Shown here one piece after another: positions 24,368-34,354 of a DNA stretch of 64,000 nucleotides; the stretch's first letter is position 1, and each line of letters opens with the position of its first letter. The stretch comes from Candidatus Obscuribacter sp. (GTDB lineage: Bacteria > Cyanobacteriota > Vampirovibrionia > Obscuribacterales > Obscuribacteraceae), in NCBI GenBank assembly GCA_021772095.1, contig JADYXR010000039.1, positions 1 through 64,000 on the forward strand, written 5' to 3'. The position numbers and the translations under genes were made by a program. The notes beneath the pieces were generated by a model that had not been told where the DNA came from, made no database searches, and saw only the letters and a program-made list of their open reading frames with translations.

Positions 24368-25588
24368 ATGAAAAAGATATTGCTCGCCTACAGTGGCGGT
24401 CTTGATACGTCGTGCATTATGACCTGGCTCAAGGAAACCTATGGTGTTCCTGTGGTGGCATACTGCGCCAACGTCGGACAGGGTGAAGACCTCGAAGCAG
24501 TCGCCGAGAAGGCGATCAAGACCGGCGCTGAGAAGTGCATCATCGATGACCTCACTCAGGACTTTGTAAGCAATTATGTTTTCGAATCTGTGAAAGCAAA
24601 CGGTTTGTATGAAGGCGTTTACTTGATGGGCACATCACTCGCTCGTCCTTGTATCGCTCAAGGGATGATCACCGCCGCTTTGAAGGAAGGCTGCGATGCC
24701 ATCGCCCACGGTGCTACCGGCAAAGGCAACGATCAGGTTCGTTTTGAACTCGCTGTCAAAGCACTGGCACCGCATCTGCAAATCATCGCTCCATGGAGAG
24801 AGTGGAATTTCACCGGTCGTAACGATCTTATTGAATACGCAAAACAACATGGTATTCCGGTTCCAGTAACCAAAGAAAAGCCATACTCGATGGACGCCAA
24901 CATCATGCACATCAGCTACGAAGGCGGCATACTCGAAGATCCAGCTGCGCCACCACCGGAAGATATTTACTTGTGGACCACCAATCCCGAGAACGCACCG
25001 GACAAAGCAGAAGAGGTGACAATCGAATTCAAATGCGGCGTTCCTGTTGCAATCAATGGAGAGTCGCTCGGCGCGGTCGAATTGCTGACAAAGGTAAATG
25101 AGATTGCTGCCAAACATGGCGTCGGTCGTGTCGACCTGGTTGAAAATCGTTTCATCGGCATCAAATCCAGAGGCGTGTACGAAACTCCTGGAGCGACGCT
25201 ACTCATGCAAGCTCACATGGCAGTCGAATCGCTCACACTGGATCGAGAAGTGGCTCACATGAAACAGCAAACGTCATTGAAATTTGCTGAGCTTTGTTAC
25301 AACGGTTTCTGGTTCGCTCCCGAGATGCAGATTGTAAAAACGACAATCGACGCAACACAAGCCAGTGTCACCGGATGGGGCAAACTGAAACTGTATAAAG
25401 GTAACGCGATAGTGATCGGTCGAGATTCACAAAGCAGTTTGTACGATTCAAAAATCTCGAGTTTCGAAGAGATGGGAATGTTCGACAAACTCGATTCCGG
25501 TGGTTTCATCAACGTCAATGGTCTCAGACTCACAGCTTGGAGTAAGTGCAATGAAAGTCTTAAGAAAAGCCTTCAACCAGCCACTTGA
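24368..25588 (+). CDS. argG: Argininosuccinate synthase
   Basis: 406 aa, normal length. Ligates citrulline and aspartate with ATP. The N-terminal PP-loop AYSGGLDTSC (residues 7-16), the ATGKGNDQVRFEL segment and the EGGILEDP region are as expected. Good SD (AGGGGAAT). Second gene in the operon; argH begins inside its 3' end. Confidence 0.95.
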   Translation: MKKILLAYSGGLDTSCIMTWLKETYGVPVVAYCANVGQGEDLEAVAEKAIKTGAEKCIIDDLTQDFVSNYVFESVKANGLYEGVYLMGTSLARPCIAQGMITAALKEGCDAIAHGATGKGNDQVRFELAVKALAPHLQIIAPWREWNFTGRNDLIEYAKQHGIPVPVTKEKPYSMDANIMHISYEGGILEDPAAPPPEDIYLWTTNPENAPDKAEEVTIEFKCGVPVAINGESLGAVELLTKVNEIAAKHGVGRVDLVENRFIGIKSRGVYETPGATLLMQAHMAVESLTLDREVAHMKQQTSLKFAELCYNGFWFAPEMQIVKTTIDATQASVTGWGKLKLYKGNAIVIGRDSQSSLYDSKISSFEEMGMFDKLDSGGFINVNGLRLTAWSKCNESLKKSLQPAT

Positions 25589-26915
25589 TCCAGTGGTATC
25601 AAAATTCGTCTCGTCGGTCAAAGACGATGCGCATTTGATCGCTGCCGACATCACAGGCAGTCTGGCTCATGTAGCGATGCTCGAAAAAGTCGGTTTGATT
25701 GGCAGCACACAAGCTGCCAACATTTCCGGAGCGCTTCAGGTAATTAAAGAACAAGCATTCAACGGACAATTCGATCTCGATCCTGAATTCGAAGACGTAC
25801 ATATGAGTGTAGAGAAAAAACTCGAAGCGATGATAGGCGATGATGCGAAGTTGTTACACACAGCACGCAGCAGAAACGACCAGGTCGCGCTCGACATGAG
25901 ACTCTACACACTGGAGCAAATTGGAACGATCGGCTGGCATCTGAAAATACTGAACGCAGTGTTGAATGAGAAAGCGGCTGAAACGATCGACGTGGTCATG
26001 CCTGGTTACACTCACTTGCAACCAGCGCAACCGGTTTCATTCGCTCATGTTCTAAACGCATTCAGCGAAATGCTGAAAAGAGATGAAGAGCGTTTCGAAG
26101 ATTGCAAAAAGAGAACTGCCTGCAGTCCTCTTGGTGCCGGCGCCATCGCCGGTTCCGGTCTGCCGATTTCGCCTGAGTTCTCCGCTGCAGCCCTTGGATT
26201 CGACAAAGTATTTGCCAATTCAATCGATGCAGTTTCCGACAGAGATTTCCTTGCTGAATTCGTTTTTGATTGCACGATGACCGCGGTTCACCTTTCGCAA
26301 CTTGCGGAAACTCTAATCATCTGGTGCTCCAAAGAGTTCGGATTCATCAACTTCTCCGACGCGGTGACGACAACATCAAGTTTGATGCCGCAGAAGAAAA
26401 ATCCTGATCCTGTTGAAATTGTCCGCGCCAAAGTCGGCACCGTGGTTGGTGACCTGATGAGCTTGCTCGTAATCCTCAAAGGACTGCCGGTCGGCTACAA
26501 CAGAGACCTCCAGGAAACAAAACCACCGGCAATCAACGCAGCCGGCACGATCGTCGATTCATTGAAAGTAATGGCACTGGCCATCTCCGAGATGACCGTC
26601 AACGAAGAAGCAATGCTGAAAGCCGCCAGTCAACCCGAGATGTTCGCAACCGACATCGTCGAATACCTGGTCAATAAAGGAATGCCTTTCCGCCAGGCGC
26701 ACGAGACGGTCGCCGAAGTCGTAGCTTACGCCCGTGAATCGAAGACTTCTCTAGCGAAGCTGCCGGTCACCGAATACAAAAAATACAGTCAATTATTTTC
26801 CGAGGATGTTTTCCAGTTATTCGACGCCAGGCTCTCAGTCAAGAGCAAAGTCTCGCCAGGCGGCACAGGAAATGTCCAAATCAAAAGTCCAGAAGGAGTG
26901 AAGAATCATGCTTAA
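25551..26915 (+). CDS. argH: Argininosuccinate lyase
   Basis: 454 aa from ATG 25551, which has GGAGTAA upstream; the longer frame from 25500 is less likely. It overlaps argG by 38 bp in another frame. Cleaves argininosuccinate to arginine and fumarate. The superfamily signature SSLMPQKKNPD is present at about residue 278, as are TARSRNDQVALDMRL and GYTHLQPAQP. Confidence 0.95.
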   Translation: MKVLRKAFNQPLDPVVSKFVSSVKDDAHLIAADITGSLAHVAMLEKVGLIGSTQAANISGALQVIKEQAFNGQFDLDPEFEDVHMSVEKKLEAMIGDDAKLLHTARSRNDQVALDMRLYTLEQIGTIGWHLKILNAVLNEKAAETIDVVMPGYTHLQPAQPVSFAHVLNAFSEMLKRDEERFEDCKKRTACSPLGAGAIAGSGLPISPEFSAAALGFDKVFANSIDAVSDRDFLAEFVFDCTMTAVHLSQLAETLIIWCSKEFGFINFSDAVTTTSSLMPQKKNPDPVEIVRAKVGTVVGDLMSLLVILKGLPVGYNRDLQETKPPAINAAGTIVDSLKVMALAISEMTVNEEAMLKAASQPEMFATDIVEYLVNKGMPFRQAHETVAEVVAYARESKTSLAKLPVTEYKKYSQLFSEDVFQLFDARLSVKSKVSPGGTGNVQIKSPEGVKNHA

Positions 26916-27942
26916 CGTTTTTATCCCACTGTTGAACTACATCAAAGAAACTCTTCACCTCTCGCCGTCGCAACGCATGGCGCCACCGGCTACTGGTTCT
27001 TCACCACTGGCTAAAGTCTTGACCGAAGATTTGATGAGAGGCAAAGACGTGCTCGGCATAGCTAGCCTTTCTGCTCAAGAACTTCATTTGATTATCGACA
27101 CTGCGCAGCAACTGTACATCAACAAATTCGACGACACCCAAACCTTATTCGCTAAGGGTCAAACCCTTGTTATGCTTTTCGAAAAACCATCGTTGAGAAC
27201 GCGGGTCACTTTCGAAGCCGGCATGACTCAACTCGGCGGTCACGCCATTTACATGGAAGGCCAACTCGGTCTTCGTGAGCCGGTTAGCGACGTTGCGAAG
27301 AATCTCGATCGGTGGGTCGATTGCATTATGGCAAGAACTTTCGAACACAAAACTGTTGAAATTCTCGCTGCTAATTCGAAGATACCTGTGATCAATGGTT
27401 TGAGTGATCTGGAACATCCATGTCAGGCACTGGCAGATTTCCAAACCATTCTGCAGCACAAAGGTAAATTCAAAGGATTGAAACTCGCTTTCATCGGCGA
27501 TGGCAATAACGTTGCAAACTCTCTGATGCTGCTTGCCGCCAAAGTCGGTACAGACTTCGCGCTTGGTTGCCCAGCCGGTTACGAACCAAATGCCGACATT
27601 CTCAATCTGGCCAAACAAGAAGCGCTGAAGACCGGTGCCACCATCACCGTCACCAACGATCCAATCGAAGCGATTAAGAACGCTGATGTTGTTTATACAG
27701 ATGTATGGATCTCGATGGGTGAAGAAGCCCAGACCGACAAGGCTCTTGCTTTCAAAAACTTCCAGGTCGACAGCAAACTGATGAGCTACGCAAAAAGCGA
27801 CAGCATCTTCATGCACTGCCTACCGGCACACCGTGGAGAAGAAGTCGAAGGGCTCGTAATCGACGGACCGCAATCAGTAGTTTACGACCAGGCGGAAAAC
27901 CGCTTGCATGCTCAGAAAGCGATTATGTCGCTGGTGATGTAA
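26908..27942 (+). CDS. argF: Ornithine carbamoyltransferase
   Basis: 344 aa, with ~40 extra residues before the usual start. ATG 26908 has AGGAGTG upstream and overlaps the argH stop by 8 bp. It joins ornithine and carbamoyl phosphate to make citrulline. The carbamoyl-phosphate site appears as SLRTR (the usual STRTR has Leu for Thr), and HPCQALAD and MHCLPAHRGEEV are intact. The extra N-terminus is hydrophobic then Pro-rich, of unknown use. Confidence 0.95.
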   Translation: MLNVFIPLLNYIKETLHLSPSQRMAPPATGSSPLAKVLTEDLMRGKDVLGIASLSAQELHLIIDTAQQLYINKFDDTQTLFAKGQTLVMLFEKPSLRTRVTFEAGMTQLGGHAIYMEGQLGLREPVSDVAKNLDRWVDCIMARTFEHKTVEILAANSKIPVINGLSDLEHPCQALADFQTILQHKGKFKGLKLAFIGDGNNVANSLMLLAAKVGTDFALGCPAGYEPNADILNLAKQEALKTGATITVTNDPIEAIKNADVVYTDVWISMGEEAQTDKALAFKNFQVDSKLMSYAKSDSIFMHCLPAHRGEEVEGLVIDGPQSVVYDQAENRLHAQKAIMSLVM

Positions 27943-28004
27943 TCAACAAAGTTCTCGCAGTCCAACGAAGAAACCCGTAAACGCTAAAAGTCAGGAGCCG
28001 AGTC

Positions 28005-29210
28005 ATGGTCACCGTCACCAACAGCAAATCGAAATCAAACGATACCGCCGCCAATACCGGATGCGATATCGCGCCTGGTACCAGCACCGCGGTTAATACC
28101 GCAGTTGGTGTCCAAGTGGAATCGGTTCTCAAAGCTCAGCCTCAGACTAAAGTCAAGGTTTCAGTTGCTGGAGCTACCGGGTATGTCGGCCAGGAGTTGA
28201 TCAGACTCTTGCTTCAACATCCCGCCGTAGAAACGGTAGCGGTCGCATCAAACAGCCATGGCGGTGAATCTTACGAGGATCTGCTTCCCGGTTTCGCCAA
28301 TTTGCATGGCGTCTCAGAGAAGCTGGTCAGCACTTGCGTCGATACAAACATCGATGCGCTTGCCGAAAACAGTGACGTAGTTTTTCTAGCTCTCCCTCAC
28401 GGAGTTGCTGGAGACGCAGTCAAAGCGTCAGCACTCGCAAAAACAAAAATCATCGACATGAGTGGTGACTTCAGACTGGAAAGCGGTGAAGCACGGGGCA
28501 CCTGGTACGGTGGCACGAATGAAAATGCATCGGTCGCTTCGCAAGCTGTTTATGGACTTTGCGAACTGAATAGAACGCTTATCGGCAAAGCGTCTTTGAT
28601 TGCTAATCCTGGATGTTTTGCAACCGCAGCGATTCTCGCTTTGACACCATTAATGAAGTACGGCGTCATTGCAGCCAACAGCATCATCATCGATGGAAAA
28701 TCCGGAGTATCCGGTGCAGGTAGAGCGGCGACTCAAAAAACGCACTTCAATGAGTGCAATGAATCGATCAAAGCTTATCAACTGCCGATCCATCGGCACA
28801 CACCTGAAATCGAACAAGAACTGGGCAGATTCACAGGTGACGAAGTAATCACCACATTCGCCGCGCACCTGGTGCCGATGAATCGGGGAATTCTGATCAC
28901 CGCATACGCGAATCTCACCAAGAAGTTTAACAACGAAGAAATTCTATCAATCTACAACGAGTGCTACGGACAGGAGCCGTTCATTCGCATAAAACCCACA
29001 GGCATGCCATTACCTGAAACGCGATGGGTCAAGGGCTCGAACTACTGCGATATCGGTTTTGCAGTGGACGAACGATCGAACCGAATTGTCGTCGTTAGCG
29101 CCATCGACAACCTAATAAAGGGCGCAGCCGGGCAAGCAGTTCAAAACATGAACATCATTCTCGGAATCGACGAAACATCCGGTCTCAATCAAATCCCAAC
29201 GTTTTTGTAG
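28005..29210 (+). CDS. argC: N-acetyl-gamma-glutamyl-phosphate reductase
   Basis: 401 aa, about 50 longer than usual because of a disordered Ser/Thr/Ala-rich N-terminus. SD AGGAG. NADPH-binding GATGYVGQELIRLLLQHP begins near residue 55. The catalytic Cys sits in NPGCFATAA (near 207). It reduces acetylglutamyl phosphate to the semialdehyde. Confidence 0.95.
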   Translation: MVTVTNSKSKSNDTAANTGCDIAPGTSTAVNTAVGVQVESVLKAQPQTKVKVSVAGATGYVGQELIRLLLQHPAVETVAVASNSHGGESYEDLLPGFANLHGVSEKLVSTCVDTNIDALAENSDVVFLALPHGVAGDAVKASALAKTKIIDMSGDFRLESGEARGTWYGGTNENASVASQAVYGLCELNRTLIGKASLIANPGCFATAAILALTPLMKYGVIAANSIIIDGKSGVSGAGRAATQKTHFNECNESIKAYQLPIHRHTPEIEQELGRFTGDEVITTFAAHLVPMNRGILITAYANLTKKFNNEEILSIYNECYGQEPFIRIKPTGMPLPETRWVKGSNYCDIGFAVDERSNRIVVVSAIDNLIKGAAGQAVQNMNIILGIDETSGLNQIPTFL

Positions 29211-29241
29211 CTGAGCTGAAAGCTCATCAGGAGGTAGGTCA

Positions 29242-30465
29242 ATGAAAAAGGTAGCAGGTGGCGTTACGGTCGCTAAAGGGTTCAAGGCTGCAGGACAGCA
29301 TGTAGGACTCAAACGTAAACGCAAAGATCTAGCCATACTGATGAGCGAAGTACCTGCCACCGTTGCTGGTGTCTTTACTACCAACGTAGTCAAAGGCGCA
29401 CCGGTCACCTGGTCTCATAAAGTTGTCTCAGCAGGAACGCCGATCAAAGCTGTCGTAATCAACAGCGGACATGCCAACTCATGCACAGGACCGCAAGGCG
29501 ACATCGACTGCGTAAAGATGGCAGAAGCGACAGCTCTTGCTCTCGGTTGCGCAGCTGAAGAAGTAGCGGTCGCATCGACTGGATACATCGGAGTGCAACT
29601 GCCGATCGATAAAATCTGCGCCGGCATTCCAATCGTAGCCGGTCTGCTCGCCGCCACCGAAGAAGGTGGAACAGCCGCAGCAGAAGCGATTAGAACAACA
29701 GATTTGTTCACAAAACAGATTGCATTTCAACTCGATATCGATGGAACCAAAGTAATGATTGGCGGCATGGCCAAGGGATCCGGAATGGTGCACCCTAACA
29801 TGGCCACCATGCTCGCCTTTGTCACAACCGACATCAACATCACCCAAGAGCTCCTGTCGCTCGCGATGAAAGAAAGTGTTTGCACCACATACAACATGAT
29901 CTCAGTCGATGGCGACACAAGCACCAACGATATGGCGCTGGTATTCGCTAATGGTCTGGCCGGCAACAAGCTGATCGAAAGCGCAGACGACAAGAATTTC
30001 ATCATCTTCAAAACCGCACTACATACGGTGAACGAATTGCTCGCCAAAGCAGTAGCGCGTGACGGAGAAGGTGCAACCAAATTCCTCGAAGTCTCGGTTA
30101 TCGGAAGCGAATCCAGAGAAGACGCGCAAAAACTGGCTAAATCAGTCGTTTCGTCCAGCCTCGTAAAAACAGCACTGTTCGGAGAAGACGCTAACTGGGG
30201 CAGAATCATTGCCGCGCTCGGAAGAGGTGGTGTCAATTTCGATCCTTCGAAACTCTCAATCAGTTTCGACAGCGATGCAGGACACTTGCCGCTCATGTGC
30301 AAAGGAAAACCACTTGTCGTCAACACAAACGACGCACACAAAGTTCTAAGTGAAAAGGATATCCGCATCTCCATCGACATGGTGGCTGGCGGCTCGGAAG
30401 CTCGCGCCTGGGGATGTGACTTGAGTTACGACTACGTTCGAATCAACGGTGCTTATCGAACTTAA
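29242..30465 (+). CDS. argJ: Bifunctional ornithine acetyltransferase / acetylglutamate synthase
   Basis: 407 aa, strong SD AGGAGGT. The self-cleavage site is in MATMLAF (Thr about residue 188), preceded by GMAKGSGMVHPN. ArgJ recycles the acetyl group from acetylornithine to glutamate. This explains why no argA or argE is present here. argD is not in the operon either. Confidence 0.95.
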   Translation: MKKVAGGVTVAKGFKAAGQHVGLKRKRKDLAILMSEVPATVAGVFTTNVVKGAPVTWSHKVVSAGTPIKAVVINSGHANSCTGPQGDIDCVKMAEATALALGCAAEEVAVASTGYIGVQLPIDKICAGIPIVAGLLAATEEGGTAAAEAIRTTDLFTKQIAFQLDIDGTKVMIGGMAKGSGMVHPNMATMLAFVTTDINITQELLSLAMKESVCTTYNMISVDGDTSTNDMALVFANGLAGNKLIESADDKNFIIFKTALHTVNELLAKAVARDGEGATKFLEVSVIGSESREDAQKLAKSVVSSSLVKTALFGEDANWGRIIAALGRGGVNFDPSKLSISFDSDAGHLPLMCKGKPLVVNTNDAHKVLSEKDIRISIDMVAGGSEARAWGCDLSYDYVRINGAYRT

Positions 30466-30517
30466 AGTCGACTCTCCCCTGCCGTTCCAATCTTTTTTAT
30501 AATTAGGAGTTCCTGCC

Positions 30518-31441
30518 ATGTGTATTAACAATCAACAAACCACAACACTGACAAAATCTCAAGCTCAGAAGATCAAAACCTTCAAAGCCGGATCTAAAGT
30601 TTCGAATGTGAATTTCGAGGGCGCCTTGACCAACGAATTGATAGTGATCAAGATCGGTGGTTCGATGCTCAAGAGCGAGGAAGCGATGGTCAGCCTGCTG
30701 ACAGAAGTTGCCATTCTCGCGGAAACCGGCGCTAAGCTCGTGCTTGTTCACGGCGGCGGACCAGCGATCTCTGAAGCGTTAAACGCCGCCGGCGATCAGC
30801 CTCACTTCGTGGAAGGTTTGCGCGTCACCGATGATAAGGTGCTCGGCATTGCTCAGACTGTGCTTGATGGTTTAAACGGACAGCTCGTTGAACACTTGAA
30901 CAACCTCGGAATCAACGCGACTTCCGTCAACTCGAAAACAGAAGATGTTCTGACCGCAACGAAGAAGTTCATCCACTGCAGCTCCGGAGCAAGTCTGGAT
31001 ATCGGATACGTCGGCGAAATCACATCGGTGAATGATATCGCCCTCAAGGAACTAGTGGAGAACTCACTGCCGGTAGTGGCATCACTCGCGGTTGACGCTT
31101 CTGGGCAACTGTATAACATCAACGCCGATAACGTTGCCATGGCGATCGCAGTTGCGCTTGGCGCCGACAAACTGGTCTACATCACTGATGTCCCTGGAAT
31201 CATGATGGATAAAAACGTGATTCCAAAAGTGATCGTCGATGAAGTCAGCGTTCTGATCGAGAGCGGTATCATCAGTGGAGGCATGATCCCGAAAGTCAGA
31301 AGTTGCGTTTCGGGCATCAAGAAAGGCATCGGATCAATCTTGATCGGCAGCGCCGACAACAACGGAGATCTGCTCGCCGCCATCATGAAGCCAGGCAGTT
31401 CCGGAACACTGATCGTCGATGAGACACCGGTTGCGGCGTAG
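30518..31441 (+). CDS. argB: Acetylglutamate kinase
   Basis: 307 aa, SD AGGAG. Motifs VIKIGGSML, HGGGPAISEAL and the ATP-binding C-terminal region (GSADNNGDLLAAI) are present. It carries an N-terminal stretch of ~35 residues (up to FEGAL) typical of arginine-inhibitable forms. This is the last gene of the operon; a strong hairpin follows about 107 bp downstream. Confidence 0.95.
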   Translation: MCINNQQTTTLTKSQAQKIKTFKAGSKVSNVNFEGALTNELIVIKIGGSMLKSEEAMVSLLTEVAILAETGAKLVLVHGGGPAISEALNAAGDQPHFVEGLRVTDDKVLGIAQTVLDGLNGQLVEHLNNLGINATSVNSKTEDVLTATKKFIHCSSGASLDIGYVGEITSVNDIALKELVENSLPVVASLAVDASGQLYNINADNVAMAIAVALGADKLVYITDVPGIMMDKNVIPKVIVDEVSVLIESGIISGGMIPKVRSCVSGIKKGIGSILIGSADNNGDLLAAIMKPGSSGTLIVDETPVAA

Positions 31442-31880
31442 AGTCGAGGAAGCACCACTCGCGGCATAGCGTGGTGAAACAGGCAACGCGGCGAAATCGA
31501 AAACTCACAACAGGAAGATCGAGCTATGCGCTAAGCTCAGTAGCCTGGCGGGGATGACTGATTAAGAATGTCATCCTCGCTAACTTTCAGTCTTGCCACT
31601 TCCAGTAGGCCATGTCACCAAACATTGACAACGCTGCAGCAGAACTTCTAACTTTCTGCGTGACAAAATCCGTCTTATAGTCTCATTATCAGAGTCAACG
31701 CACGATTTTAATGATCGGCAGTCCACCTGAAACCACATTCGATCAGTTGTAGCACGGCTGTGATCTACACATGCCCGCATGGCTAGCCGGTTGATATCGT
31801 ATACAATGGGCATAACTCAAGCAGGATGAAATTTCCAATCACACTTGTGAGTTGTCCCGATCCTTAAGTCGTGTGCGTAT
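31442..31880. other. Intergenic between argB and a histidine kinase
   Basis: Beyond the terminator listed separately, no gene is supported on either strand. The segment near 31600-31860 probably holds the promoter of the kinase gene. Confidence 0.35.
31548..31580 (+). terminator. Terminator after argB
   Basis: An 11-bp stem (31548-31558 with 31570-31580, one G:T) closes an 11-nt loop. It is followed by TAACTTT, not a long T run, so termination may be rho-assisted. It fits the end of the arginine operon. Confidence 0.6.
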
Positions 31881-33392
31881 ATGCATGTTTTGTTAGTCGA
31901 AGGCAGCCGAAAACTTTTGCGAGAACTCAGTACGGGTCTCACAGAGCGCGGACTGGACGTGAGCACGGCGACGAATCTCGAACAAACTTTCAAGATTTTG
32001 TCGCAGTCAAAATTCGATGCCATTCTTTTAGACCTTACGCTTTCCGATAGCCATGGACTTGAAACATTTCATCGCGTTCGCGAATTGACGCCGGGCGTTC
32101 CGATCATCGTAGCGACACAAGCCACTGAAGAAGAGATGGCCATGCGCGCGATCGAAGAAGGTGCCAATGGACATGTACTGAAAGAAGCAGTGAGTTGCGA
32201 AGCGATTCACCGCCGGCTGAATTTTGCAATTGAAGAATCACGAGTCGGCAGCGCATTGCAAAAAAGTGAAAAGCGTCTGAGAATCATTCTCGAAAACTCC
32301 TATGACGCCTTCATCTCAGTTGATCGCGCCTGGCAGATCACTGATTGGAATCCTCAAGCAGAAACAACATTTGGTTGGACAAAACAAGAGGCGCTTGGTC
32401 GCCCACTTTCAACCATCGTGCCACGACACTTGAGAAAGCAATACGCGCGCATGGTGGAAAAGCGTTTTGAGAAAACCGATAACTCGGTGCTCAGAGCGAA
32501 CTACGAGCTACAGGCAATCGACAAACACGGCAAACAATTTCCGATTGAATTTGTAGTTTTTAAAATCAAAGAAGATCTCGATTATCTTTTTTGCGCATTC
32601 GTCCGCGATATTTCCGAGCATAAAAGATTGAACGAAGAACTGGAGAGAATCGTCGGAGAGAGAACCGAACGACTCACTCAAAGTAACGAAGACCTGAAAC
32701 AATTCGCCAAAATCGCGTCTCACGACTTGCAAGAGCCACTTAGGGCAGTGCAAGGTTTCGCCAATCTTTTAAAAGAGAATACGCAGGGTAAATTAGATCC
32801 GGATTCGGAAGAATTTATCGGTTTCATCCTCGATGGCACTCAGCGCATGCAGAACCTGATTCAGGCTGTGCTCACGCATTCGAGCATCGTAAAGAATGAA
32901 GCGACTTTCTATGTAACCAAGTGCACGGACGTAATCGAAGACGTTTTGACCAATCTGAGCGCACTTATAAAGGAAACCGAAGCAGGTTTTGATATCGATC
33001 AGCTACCCGAGGTAGCAGTCGAGAGATCCCACCTGGTTCAGCTGTTTCAGAACTTGATTAGTAACGCGCTAAAATATAGAAATAAGAACAATCCTCCGCA
33101 CATAGAAATCAAGGTGGACTTGAGTGGAGATTATTGGTTGTTCTCGGTGCGTGACAACGGCATCGGTATGGATCCCAGGTACACAGAGAAGATATTTGAT
33201 ATGTTTGCTAGACTGCATGGCAAAACCGAATATTCAGGAACCGGAATGGGATTAGCGATCTGCAAGCGAATAGTAACGTCGCACGGTGGATCAATTTCAG
33301 TAGAGTCGCAACCGGGAGAAGGCTCGATATTTCTATTTACTCTCCCAGCTGTGCACAAACCCAAGGAGCGCGTTAATGAAAGAGAAGATTGA
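31881..33392 (+). CDS. Receiver-PAS-histidine kinase
   Basis: 503 aa. A REC domain at residues 1-120 (phospho-Asp in ILLDLTLSD, Lys in HVLKEA; the usual acidic pair is reduced, reading VEGS). A PAS domain at ~130-245, a short coiled coil, a HisKA dimer helix with FAKIASHDLQEPL (His about 280), and a HATPase domain with N-box NLISNALKYRN and GTGMGLAICKRIV. The phytochrome-like His box HDLQEPLR is typical of cyanobacterial kinases. The last 17 bp overlap the response-regulator gene downstream, so the two act as a pair. Confidence 0.85.
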   Translation: MHVLLVEGSRKLLRELSTGLTERGLDVSTATNLEQTFKILSQSKFDAILLDLTLSDSHGLETFHRVRELTPGVPIIVATQATEEEMAMRAIEEGANGHVLKEAVSCEAIHRRLNFAIEESRVGSALQKSEKRLRIILENSYDAFISVDRAWQITDWNPQAETTFGWTKQEALGRPLSTIVPRHLRKQYARMVEKRFEKTDNSVLRANYELQAIDKHGKQFPIEFVVFKIKEDLDYLFCAFVRDISEHKRLNEELERIVGERTERLTQSNEDLKQFAKIASHDLQEPLRAVQGFANLLKENTQGKLDPDSEEFIGFILDGTQRMQNLIQAVLTHSSIVKNEATFYVTKCTDVIEDVLTNLSALIKETEAGFDIDQLPEVAVERSHLVQLFQNLISNALKYRNKNNPPHIEIKVDLSGDYWLFSVRDNGIGMDPRYTEKIFDMFARLHGKTEYSGTGMGLAICKRIVTSHGGSISVESQPGEGSIFLFTLPAVHKPKERVNERED

Positions 33393-34188
33393 AATTCTAT
33401 TGGTCGAAGACACACCGTCTGATGTGCGGCTGACAGAAGAAGCGTTGAAACGCTCCGATCTAACTTACAATCTGATTACCGTCCACGACGGAGAACAGGC
33501 TTGTGACTACCTCAACAAAGCAAAGACTGAAAAAACTTTGCCGGATGTTATTCTGCTCGATTTGAACATGCCTAAGAAAAACGGACATGAAGTTCTTGCT
33601 GAAATTAAGCAAGACGAAGAATTGAAGAAGATTCCGGTGGTACTACTGACGGTGTCGCAGCGCGATGAAGACGTTAATGAAGCGCTTCGATTGAAGATGA
33701 ACTATTACATCGCCAAGCCGGTCACCGCAGTGAAGTTGTCGGCGCTCCTCACTTCGATCTATACACTAGAACACGAACTGAAACAAAAAGAAGGCGCGTC
33801 AAACGACGAGGTGCTGATTCGTTTGGTACTGGCAGGCAATCCGCACACTTCAGAAGCGGTAATCATTCAACTGGCAGTCGATCCAGACGAGCGCGTGCGT
33901 CGTCGTGTCGCTGAAAATCCAAACACTCCTGCCAGCGTTTTAAAAACACTGGCAGCCGACGCCAGCGCCGACGTGCGCCTCGCGGCATCAGAAAATGCGA
34001 ATCTACCGGAAGCCGCTCTCGAAGCGCTCGCGCATGATCCTGATGATGATGTTCGTCTTGGTTTGTCGATGAACAACAAAATTCCAGTAGCAATATTGGA
34101 AGGTTTGTCGGCTGATGAAAACGTTTATGTCTCATCGAATGCGACCAAGACTCTTGCTGAGCTGACGCAGTCGAAAATCAAGTCGTAG
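33376..34188 (+). CDS. Response regulator with LRV (leucine-rich variant) repeats
   Basis: 270 aa. A receiver of the Rcp1/small-phytochrome-regulator type occupies residues 1-135 (VEDTPSDVRLTEEALKRS, phospho-Asp in ILLDLNMPKKNGHEVL, Lys in YIAKPV). Residues ~150-268 contain at least four LRV-type repeats with the period words NPNTPASVL, LAADASADVRLAA and NLPEAALEAL. LRV repeats are rare and make protein contacts. The output is therefore protein binding, not DNA binding. The start lies in the kinase 3' end (17-bp overlap). Confidence 0.8.
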   Translation: MKEKIEILLVEDTPSDVRLTEEALKRSDLTYNLITVHDGEQACDYLNKAKTEKTLPDVILLDLNMPKKNGHEVLAEIKQDEELKKIPVVLLTVSQRDEDVNEALRLKMNYYIAKPVTAVKLSALLTSIYTLEHELKQKEGASNDEVLIRLVLAGNPHTSEAVIIQLAVDPDERVRRRVAENPNTPASVLKTLAADASADVRLAASENANLPEAALEALAHDPDDDVRLGLSMNNKIPVAILEGLSADENVYVSSNATKTLAELTQSKIKS

Positions 34189-34354
34189 GCGACCGGGTTG
34201 TAATCGATTTGGTTGTAGCCGATTTGGTTGTGCATCAATTTGGTTACATCAATTTGGTTGTGCATCCATCGGGTCGTACATCCAAAGATTTGTACCCCCA
34301 TAGATGTTTTACGTCGATTGGGTCACACACTGCATTAGCATTTGCCGAATGGAA
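34189..34354. repeat. Decayed short tandem repeat
   Basis: GATTTGGTTGT-like units repeat at 34203-34262 with drift. No gene is supported. Confidence 0.45.
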
